Shown here: positions 56,641 through 64,000 of the stretch, in pieces | Position numbering within the stretch: position 1 is the first letter of the stretch | Layout: each line of letters begins with the position of its first letter | Origin: Diploptera punctata | Lineage: Eukaryota; Arthropoda; Insecta; Blattodea; Blaberidae | Length of the DNA stretch: 64,000 nucleotides | NCBI GenBank assembly: GCA_030220185.1 | Contig: JASPKZ010007795.1 | Coordinates: 1,573,001 to 1,637,000 of the forward strand | Direction of reading: 5' to 3' | Position numbers and translations under genes: made by a program | The notes under the pieces: model-generated | Database searches by the model: none | Seen by the model: the letters and a program-made list of their open reading frames with translations, nothing else | Told to the model about the DNA's origin: nothing

Positions 56641-56832
56641 TAGGAGAACGACTGGACCACTGCCTATATGCCCGGAAGACGTACCTAATAGGGATCAGGA
56701 CGCCGGCCGTGAAAGCCTACAGTTATACATAGTTTCAATATTATTGATACATAACTTCTGTAATAAAGATAACTGTAAAAGTACATTTTTATGTTAATGT
56801 GTTTAGTTTAGATATTATTTTTTTACGTATAG

Positions 56833-57141
56833 TGTTCTGCCCTGGGGCAGGTCCTTCACTGCAATCATAGCATTTTTTGATCATGTTATGCCTTGCAGCT
56901 TTACTAGGGAATTATAGATGTGGTAGCTTCCCGTTGCTTTCCACATCGTGGATGATGATGATGGCCAGATGATGTTCGAGGACCTTTTGGACCTTAAAGC
57001 TACCTGGCATTTGTCTTACAGGTGAGGAAACCCCCCGGGGGAAAAAAAACCTCGCCCAGGGAGCTTGTCCCGACCGGGAATCGAACACGGGCCCGCTGCA
57101 TGACAAGGCAGCACGCTGCCTCGAGACCACAGCGGTGGACG
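56833..57141 (-). mobile_element. SINE C, diverged
   Basis: Tail hairpin CTGCC-CCAG-GGCAG at about 56838-56853 (reverse strand) and head CACCGCTGTGGTCTCGAGG at the right end. Short flanking repeat GTATAG at 56827-56832 and 57142-57147. Confidence 0.85.
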
Positions 57142-57458
57142 GTATAGATATAATGACTAGAAATACGCTGTTTTACAAGTATGACTTAATTTCTCATTAT
57201 AAATTATAATTATTGTATTAATATTCTGATTTGTAAGATGTTAATGAAAAGTGTTATGTCCCAATATTGAAGTGTTGCGTTTTCTACAATGATTACTAGT
57301 TTATTGTTTTGTTAATATAATTTATTATTATTATTATTATCATCATCATCATCATCATAATGTATTTAGGAACTAAATTAGACCATTCAGGCGATAACAC
57401 AGTGGAAATTAAAAATAGAATCGCACAAACAAAACAAGCAATAAATGCTTTAAACTCT

Positions 57459-57771
57459 TATTTGAAGAGAAAAATTATACGCTCAGACCGGGACTTGAAC
57501 CCGGGACCCTTGGTTCTCTAGACCAAGTGCTCTACCAACTGAGCTACCTGAGCAAGTACCGATCTAAACGCAAATCTTTCTCTATATACATTGTAATTCC
57601 CATCCACCAAATGCTGTGAAGCCATGCTTCTATCTTGCAAATGGCGGCTCCTTTATTAAGAAGACATATTTGGGAATTATACATTACAGCCAGTACGGCT
57701 TTTTCCAAGTTTATTTTTCTCTTCAAATATGATTTATCCATCATTGAGATGTACGAAATCAATAATAAAAA
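57459..57771 (-). mobile_element. Insertion containing a tRNA-like gene
   Basis: 313 bp flanked by the 12-bp duplication GCTTTAAACTCT (57447-57458 and 57772-57783). Inside, TTTGAAGAGAAAAA at 57461-57474 recurs inverted near 57714-57728. The tRNA-like segment lies at the 3' side of the reverse strand. Class uncertain: possibly a retroposon with a tRNA-like 3' end. Confidence 0.7.
57481..57553 (-). tRNA. tRNA-like sequence (loop CTAGAGA, nominal anticodon AGA)
   Basis: Acceptor GCTCAGG/TCTGAGC pairs fully (one G-T); D stem GCTC/GAGC; T arm CCGGG-TTCAAGT-CCCGG; A box TAGCTCAGTTGG and B box GGTTCAAGTCC. The anticodon stem has six pairs, CTTGGT/ACCAAG, one more than usual, and the loop would give AGA, a Ser anticodon, but the long Ser variable arm is absent. 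It is therefore more likely a tRNA-derived repeat module than a functional tRNA. Confidence 0.55.
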
Positions 57772-58423
57772 GCTTTAAACTCTGTTTGGTGGAGCAAGAA
57801 TATTACAGAAAATAGAAAATTACAAATATATCAAACCATAATTCAGAGCATTTTAAAATATGGTGCTGAAGTTTGGCAAATTCCTACCGAGAAATGAAAA
57901 TAAATTTAAGTACAGAAATGGATATTTTAAGAAGATCAGCTGGAAAATCTATTATGGATAAAATACGAAATAAAGAAATAAGGGAAATTATGGGTGTACA
58001 AGAAGAGCCGGACATCATACGCATTATAGAAAAGAAAAGATTACAGCGATATGGCCATGTCAAAAGATTGCCTAAAATTGTTATGGAATAGATCCCAATG
58101 GAAAGGAGGAATAACGAAGAAAACTTTGATAGAAGGGGTACAAGCAACTATGAATATCAGAGGATTGGAGGAAGATCAATGGATGGACAGAGAGGAATTG
58201 CGTTTGGTTTCCGGAAGACGGCGGCAGCTGTCATGATACCGGATGATGATGATGACAAAACTGGCGTTGTTTCTCCGTCCCAGTTTCCATTTCCATCTGT
58301 CCAAGTAGTCACTTTCTTTTGTATTTTCTAATAATATTGTTCGTTCTGTTTTTTTTTTCTTGCAATACATCTTCTGTAGTTCTTTTCAGTGCTGCACTTA
58401 TGTTACCTTGTTAGATATTAAGT

Positions 58424-58785
58424 TTCGAGTGTGGAAGAGAGATGAACAGACAGGTGAATGGAGAAGACTACATAACAATGAACTACATGGTCTTTATAGG
58501 AAGCCAGATATAATAAGAATAGTTAAGTCCCGTAGACTGCGATGGGCAGGACATGTTGCGCGTATGGGGAATGAAAGACGTGCATGGAAAGTTCTTGTAG
58601 GAAAGCAGAAGGAAAACGCCCAGTTGGTAGACCAAGAATGAGGTGGGAGAACAACATTAACTATGATTTGAGGGAAGTAGATTATACAGGGAATGATCGG
58701 AAAGCATTAGCTCAGGATAGGAATGTATGGAGAGCTTATGTCCGTGCAGCCATGAACCTACGGGTTCGATAGTGCCAGTGAGAGT
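58424..58785 (+). mobile_element. LINE family 1, short young insertion
   Basis: RDEQTGEWRRLHNNELHGLY, SRRLRWAGHVARMGNERRAW, one-base deletion, then GKRPVGRPRMRWENNINYDL and WRAYVRAAMNLRVR. Nearly identical to 38055-38400. Flanking AGTGTGGAA near 58427 and 58786 is a likely target duplication. Confidence 0.88.
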
Positions 58786-58794
58786 AAGTGTGGA

Positions 58795-59469
58795 ATTTTG
58801 AAAAAAAACAGGTCAGGAGAAATTCTTTTCCAATGTTAAAATACAAATAGATGTTTGTTGTTGACAATAACAGAAAATATTTTATTTTAGTTGCCCTTTG
58901 AGTAACTTGTTGAAGGGCGAACGAATTATAAGAAAAAGTGATGTTTTCACCCAAAATCCTCCCACCCCCAAAATGGGGATGCGTGACAAATTGGAATGTG
59001 CATACAGAATTGTGGCAACGTTGCTATTCTGCTGTTTGTTAAACTAACTTCCCCACCCCTAAATATTTCTTAACAACGCCCAGGACTCACACATTTCACA
59101 TGAAAACCCAGCCATAAGCGGCTTATGGGAAACTTCCCTCTTCTTCTGGCCATTAAAAGGTGTGGGATCTTAAACTCAGCTTTAGATTTTGACTTAACTT
59201 TATATCCTACCTGTAAAATCTCCATAAAATACAGGCTCCAAAGGTTTATGGTCAATAAAATTTAACGCTATATGAAAACATTTTCTTCCGTTAAATATCG
59301 TAGCGACTGTAGATTGAGGGGACAATTAAGTTTCCAGTTCCAGAATTGACAAATTGCATTTAACTTCTGAAAATTAACACCTGTTCACGAAACGGCTACC
59401 TTTGGAAAGGAGAAATAGCACCTCCGTCATATGAAACAGTTCATGGGATACTTTTCAATTTATCAAATT
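58795..59469. other. Unassigned
   Basis: No gene or repeat supported. Confidence 0.4.
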
Positions 59470-60330
59470 TCTTCTTTCTTCTTCTTCCTTCCAAGTATTA
59501 GGCCAAGGCCTGTTACGATCCTATAGAAAATTTTCCCTCCAGCGTTTCATAGGACGGCCCAGTGATCTTCGTCCTCTTGGTATATAATTATAAACAGCTT
59601 TGGGGATCCGATTTGAACTCATTCTTTCAAGATGGTGTTTCCAATTTAGTTGGTACTGTTTAATATATTCCAAAATTGGCGTAGTCTTCAATTCTTTTAA
59701 GATATCGGTGTTCCTTTTCCGATCCCATCTGGTGTAACCCGCTGTTCTGCGCATGAATCTCATTTCACAAGCCGTTATTCTGCTTTCATGTTGTTTTTTT
59801 AGTGTCCATGCTTCACTACCATAGGTCAACACTGGTCTAGCCAAAGTGTTATATAAACGTAATCTGGTGTTTTTTTGTACAAGGGATGGTTTCATAACTT
59901 GATTAATAATTCCTAAACTTTTATTATAACTAGTAACTTTTTCAGGGATATCCTTTTCATCCCAGATAGAGAGATAATATCCAAGATATTTAAATTGATT
60001 AAATCTCTCTAAAATTTTATTCTGGAGACAGATTTTACTTTGTATGGGGTCCTTCCCATGAAATGCCATAATTTTAGTTTTGTTAATTGATATTTCCATA
60101 TTAAATTTGGCAGCTATTTTTTGTAAATTATAAATTGATCGTTGCAAATCATTTTCGGAAAGTGCCAGAAGAGCTAAATCGTCTGCAAAAAGAATAGCAT
60201 CGAGTTTGAGGTTCCTGTTGATGGGTATAAATTTAAATGTATTTATTGGATGAGAATGCTGGATTTTCTGCAATACTTTTTTTTTTGCCAAATGCCTCCC
60301 AACGTCTTAATGCATTGTAAATATTTTGTT
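59470..60330 (-). mobile_element. LINE family 2, longest intact ORF in the window
   Basis: Includes the unbroken 256-codon frame described below, the 3' stem-loop AGGCC-AA-GGCCT at 59500-59511 and a (GAA)n-type tail at 59470-59490. It is 5'-truncated within RT. Confidence 0.9.
59521..60291 (-). CDS. LINE ORF2 C-terminal fragment with FADD catalytic motif
   Basis: 256 codons without interruption. Order: KLDAILFADDLALLALSEND (RT palm motif C, about residues 31-50), FNMEISINKTKIMAFHGK (motif D region), QFKYLGYYLSIWDEKDI, LARPVLTYGSEAWTLKK (thumb), CEMRFMRRTAGYTRWDRKRN, WKHHLERMSSNRIPK and GRRSLGRPMKRWRENFL. No RNase H or zinc knuckle follows, as in RTE-like LINEs. Endonuclease and RT fingers are missing, so the product could not retrotranspose alone. 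The copy at 22172-22655 is a near-identical shorter relative, which suggests recent activity of the parent. Confidence 0.85.
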   Translation of the reverse strand: MAKKKVLQKIQHSHPINTFKFIPINRNLKLDAILFADDLALLALSENDLQRSIYNLQKIAAKFNMEISINKTKIMAFHGKDPIQSKICLQNKILERFNQFKYLGYYLSIWDEKDIPEKVTSYNKSLGIINQVMKPSLVQKNTRLRLYNTLARPVLTYGSEAWTLKKQHESRITACEMRFMRRTAGYTRWDRKRNTDILKELKTTPILEYIKQYQLNWKHHLERMSSNRIPKAVYNYIPRGRRSLGRPMKRWRENFL

Positions 60331-60707
60331 TTAGTCAGCAGCTCTAGTATAAAGAAAATTGCCTTTCAAAATGGTTTTGACCGTAATAAATAGTTTACCA
60401 ATCGCTGCAGGCTATCACGAGGATCGTGCTGATATTCGTTGGTCTCAAAAACAACGCCATAAAAAGTTTGGCACAAACAGTATCACGTGTAATTAAATTC
60501 ATTTCAATAATGTTTATAGGCTCATTTTTATTTTAATATGCATGCGTTTATAATTATTAAAATTTGATAAACAGTCAGTAAACATATGAAAGCTATTAAA
60601 ATTAAATTAATATTTTGGCGGATCTCGTAAGATTGAAGTTCGGAGGAAGAATTAGAAATCGAATTTGCCATTTCAGTCAGAAAGAAACCAAACAAAAAAA
60701 AACTGCG

Positions 60708-61372
60708 CTACAGGCATAGAAGGCCCTTGCCTACCAGCCGCCTGCTAGCCTCACATCCGATTCCGATTGAGGGTCTTTCCACTTTTCAGCGGTTGCCCTT
60801 TTACCAGCCGGCTGCTGGCCCTTCACATCCATATGTGTCAATCATAGAGGTGGATGATCAACAGCCAGTGTAGGGGTGACATGTGGTTAGCATGTCGAGT
60901 CCCCCAGCCGTTATAGCTGGTTCCTCAACCTGGAGCCGCTACTTATTGTAGCTACCCAATTGCCTCACGATGCTGGGTGGGCACCGGTCCCATACTGGCC
61001 GAAATACCATGAGAAAATTTCTTCCCCCATGGAGACTCGAACCAGCGCAAGTCCCGTAGCTCTGCGCCAAGGCTTCCTACCTTAACCGCTCGGCTACGGC
61101 GCGGGACTGCCTCACATCCACAAATGTTAATCACATAGGTAGACGATAATCAAGCCAGTGTTGGGGTAACGTCTAGTCAGCATGTCGGGTTTCCCCAGCC
61201 GTTATACCTGGTTTTCTCAACTTGGAACAGCTAATTATTGTAGCTACCCAAATTCCTCACGATGCCGAAATTGTATGACAAAATGTCTTCCCCCATGAAG
61301 ACCAGAACCAGCGCACTCCCGTAGCTCTGCGCTAAGGCATCTTGCCTTAACCACTCGTTTACGGCGCGGGAC
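60708..61372 (-). mobile_element. SINE A host copy, split by another SINE A
   Basis: Outer copy consists of 60708-60758 and 61109-61372 (ending ACGGCGCGGGAC at the tRNA head). Confidence 0.85.
60759..61108 (-). mobile_element. SINE A inserted into SINE A
   Basis: Full copy with head GTCCCGCGCCGTAGCCGAGC and B box GGTTCGAGTCT. Target-site duplication GCCTCACATCC at 60748-60758 and 61109-61119. Confidence 0.92.
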
Positions 61373-61689
61373 CTAAAACATTGAAAGGAATTAGACGTCT
61401 AGCAAAAAATATATAGGTCTAATGTTCTTTTCAAGCTAGTTGTTAAAATTAAAATTATAAAATATAATAATTTGCATTGTTATCTATAATGATCTATTTT
61501 AACTAGGATTAGGTAAAATTTACTCGATAGCATTAAATTTCTTTAACCTTGGTCGACTTGCATATTTATTTATGTAGTTTATTTTCAGTTTCCATTTTTT
61601 ATATTGATTCTACTGTGATGTTCTTCTCATAAACGTTATCCATCAAACTTGTCCAAATTTTCCATCATTTCCTTTTTCCCCCCAGATTT
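61373..61689. other. Unassigned
   Basis: AT-rich, no feature. Confidence 0.4.
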
Positions 61690-62275
61690 TCCTCCTTAAA
61701 CTGTTACCTAGAGTTGTATAAATATGGTTAAAACTACAATAATCACTTAAACTCTGTTACCTAGAGTTGTATAAATATGGTTAAAACTACAATAATCACT
61801 TAAACTCTGTTACCTAGAGTTGTATAAATATGGTTAAAACTACAATAATCACTTAAACTCTGTTACCTAGAGTTGTATAAATATGGTTAAAACTACAATA
61901 ATCACTTAAACTCTGTTACCTAGAGTTGTATAAATATGGTTAAAACTACAATAATCACTTAAACTCTGTTACCTAGAGTTGTATAAATATGGTTAAAACT
62001 ACAATAATCACTTAAACTCTGTTACCTAGAGTTGTATAAATATGGTTAAAACTACAATAATCACTTAAACTCTGTTACCTAGAGTTGTATAAATATGGTT
62101 AAAACTACAATAATCACTTAAATTTGGAGATCATGCTGAGATGTAATTATGTCAGCACTTTTTCCTCCTTAAACTCTGTTACCTAGAGTTGTATAAATAT
62201 GGTTAAAACTACAATAATCACTTAAATTTGGAGATCATGCTGTGATGTAATTATGTCAGCACTTTTTCCTCCGTA
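61690..62275 (+). repeat. 53-bp tandem array with a higher-order block
   Basis: Eight units start at about 61696 (the first lacks CT), 61748, 61801, 61854, 61907, 61960, 62013 and 62066. Each holds ACTCT-GTTACCT-AGAGT, a small hairpin. After unit eight a 50-bp segment (AATTTGGAGATCATGCTG... to TTTTTCCTCC) follows, then a ninth unit and the same segment again. Units are essentially identical, so the array is young. Confidence 0.97.
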
Positions 62276-63814
62276 TCTGCACATTTGTTACTGGTCCCAA
62301 AAATTCTTCTCAAAATGTTTCTCTCCCACATGTTTGTATGCAATTCATCTTCCAAATTTTAATACTGTATTTAGGTACCGGGAACTAACGTACTGGTCTA
62401 ATTAATGTCTTGTATATATTAAATTCGGTAGACTTAACTCCAACAATACTATAAACTACTAGTCAGTGACAACTACCACTCCAGTAGGCGTTATTTATTT
62501 ACTGCTGCCTGCCGTGGATTTAATTAAATTAAAAATTCATTGAGTTGAATCATTACAATACGGGTTCGTGTCTCTACGGCAGTTGTGGTGAAACGGATGG
62601 AGGATATGGTCTTAATAACTGGTTGATAGCTGTGTTGTAGACAACCTACAAGAAATGATTTTCCAGCGTGAGGCTAACAACCTCACTCTCTTCTTCTTCC
62701 TTCCAAGTATTAGGCCAAGACCTGTTACGATCCTATAAAAATGTTCCCTTATGGGAAATTCTCGTATAAGACTTGAAAGCATGATAATAGTCCCTTCGAT
62801 TGGTTGCTGGCCAAAGGAAGGTAAGACCAGTGATGGGGCTGCCATCTTATAGCCTCTGGTCAGGCTTTTCTGGAGAAGAAAAGAAAATAAAGGAAAGAAG
62901 AAATGGAAAAAAGGAAGGACTCCCTAGCCCTCGGATGCCCTAATAGCATTGGGGTCGAAATAACAGGAGTTAACCATGAGAGTTTAGATAGTAAAGTTAA
63001 AAGAGTGCAAAACACAAGTAAGTGGAAGAAATGTTATGCACAGCTTGGGCACCTTGTGGTCGCCATCCACATATAATATATATATGTATGTGTGTGTGTG
63101 TGTTTAGAAATATTCAGGAAGCCCTTGGAATAGAATAATTTGAAGGATATAAACATTGAAATTTATAAATTTATATAGAGTGTGAACGTGGTATTTTCTA
63201 TAACAGAAGAAAACAAGCTTTAGATTGGTACGTAATAAGATCCTAAGTCGGTTTTTTAGTCATATGAGGGATGAGATTCACAGTGAGGGACTACATATTA
63301 CCCGTTTAAGGAGTAAGCGCAGTTGTTGACGGAGGGCACTGCAGTCGTGTTTATGCAGGAATAGACCACGTGACACTACTATCTTCGAGTGCAAAGGGGA
63401 ATGGGACGTGGGACGCTGACAGTGTACACTGTCTTATATGACGTCACGTGTACCAACAAACAGAGCTTCCTGATTCTTCCGCCTGCAGAGATATTTTGAA
63501 TGAGTAATAATTGATATTGTTGTCCTAATGTTTTCATTATTATTAAGGACAGATGTTGAGGTGTTCAGATATGTAGCTCGAGTACGTGGGAGTAGAAGTG
63601 CTTTCAAAAGTTCTATCGGTAATAGATCATTAAGAAGGTCTAAACGCCTAGAACTATGTAGAATTATACTATTTTAATGGATTATGAGTTTTAAGAATAG
63701 TTAGGAAGAAAAGCAGTCGTTTTTCATCTGATTGACCATTTATATTTATGATTCTGTACTGTGCCTGAGCTGACATTATTTCTTGATGTGAGCTACGGCA
63801 CGCGTAGTGCTTCA
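62276..63814. other. Mostly unassigned; LINE family 2 3' stub at 62685-62760
   Basis: 62685-62760 matches the 3' end of family 2 on the reverse strand (stem-loop near 62712-62723, GAAGAAGAGAG tail). A TA/TG dinucleotide run lies at 63074-63102. No gene. Confidence 0.5.
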
Positions 63815-63965
63815 CGTCTCCGTGTGGGGGAAAAAAATTCTCCTAGAATTTCAGCTAGTTTATGAGACCGGTTCCATCAAATATGATGAGGAATTTTTAT
63901 AGGTGAGTAACGGCATAAGATCAGAATCAGCCATAACGACTTGGGAACCCGACTTGCTGGGCAAA
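63815..63965 (+). mobile_element. Eroded SINE A
   Basis: TCTCCGTGTGGGGGAAAAAA, ATTTCAGCTAGTTTATGAGA, GATGAGGAATTT and CCATAACGACTTGGGAACCC follow the SINE A body in order; the rest may continue past the window end. Confidence 0.6.
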
Positions 63966-64000
63966 TATTACCTACCCGTAAGCAGGATGTGTGGCCGTCC

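Larger units (their letters stand above)
56431..56721. mobile_element. Palindromic Penelope-type repeat, different subfamily, two hammerhead-like cores
   Basis: Arms start CCCTATTAGGT at 56431 and mirror to 56693. The one-sided tail GCCGGCCGTGAAAGCCTACA (56702-56721) matches the tails of the other two. The arm sequence is otherwise unlike them, yet keeps CCGGGC near the end, GGCCGTGGTC-like bases and the ribozyme-like core. Confidence 0.7.
57365..58260 (+). mobile_element. LINE family 4 copy, split by a tRNA-bearing insertion
   Basis: Before the insert: YLGTKLDHSGDNTVEIKNRI, AQTKQAINALNS. After it (57784): VWWSKNITENRKLQIYQTII, SILKYGAEVWQIP; frame break; MDILRRSAGKSIMDKIRNKE, IRIIEKKRLQRYGHVKRLPK; frame break; WMDREELRLVSGRRRQLS and a GATGATGATGAC tail. 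Same family as 24183-24530. Confidence 0.82.

Noticed and set aside
57481..57553. Genuine host tRNA-Ser gene
   Set aside because: The short variable region, six-pair anticodon stem and location inside a 12-bp-duplication insertion argue for a repeat-borne module.

Overview
This is a eukaryotic, AT-rich, gene-poor window that is almost entirely fossil mobile DNA. The peptide families (LINE C-termini ending in GRPR-type motifs, a DUF4817-type Tc1/mariner transposase, Penelope-like GIY-YIG fragments) and the tRNA-derived SINEs point to an arthropod, most probably an insect; a cockroach or termite relative is my best guess, an inference I cannot test here. I found no convincing host protein-coding gene and no rRNA. 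One tRNA-like fold exists and it sits inside an inserted repeat.

Layout. 0-13 kb: RNase H-bearing LINE 3' ends (1-1359, 7495-7945), LINE remnants, a 0.9 kb foldback element (5526-6426), a tandemly duplicated repeat ending in an (AAAC)n-type tail (8055-8791), a reverse-strand LINE (9980-10700) and a hairpin-ended repeat 'P' (10739-11514) carrying a SINE. 13-27 kb: SINEs A, B and C interleaved with LINE fragments and a Penelope-like element (20266-21110). 28.1-29.7 kb: a 42-bp minisatellite. 29.9-36 kb: a Penelope-type palindrome, a pogo-like MITE, SINEs and a rearranged mariner. 36.7-43 kb: a LINE inserted into a copy of its own family, more LINE/SINE, and a 1.9 kb DUF4817-type transposon with 140-bp terminal repeats. 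43-53 kb: pogo/Tigger remnant, a LINE with a real RT domain interrupted by an internally deleted element, a second Penelope copy, the second repeat P, and a transposase relic. 54-64 kb: two more palindromes, a LINE split by a tRNA-bearing insertion, the longest LINE ORF (59521-60291), SINE-in-SINE nesting and a 53-bp tandem array.

How the parts relate. The LINEs are the likely source of the retrotransposition machinery. Several ends are shared: SINE C ends in the same 3' hairpin as the LINE at 45.1-47.0 kb, and at least seven LINE 3' ends carry a short stem-loop of the form CAGGC(N)..(N)GCCT with compensatory changes. An internally deleted element (45334-45891) joins an endonuclease 5' end to that same 3' end. 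Three palindromes at 30, 54 and 56.5 kb carry hammerhead-ribozyme-like cores, with stem II sequences that differ but still pair, on one or both strands. Many insertions have target-site duplications readable from the sequence, so the insertion order can be reconstructed locally.

LINE 'families 1-5', SINE 'A-F' and repeat 'P' are names used only within this annotation.
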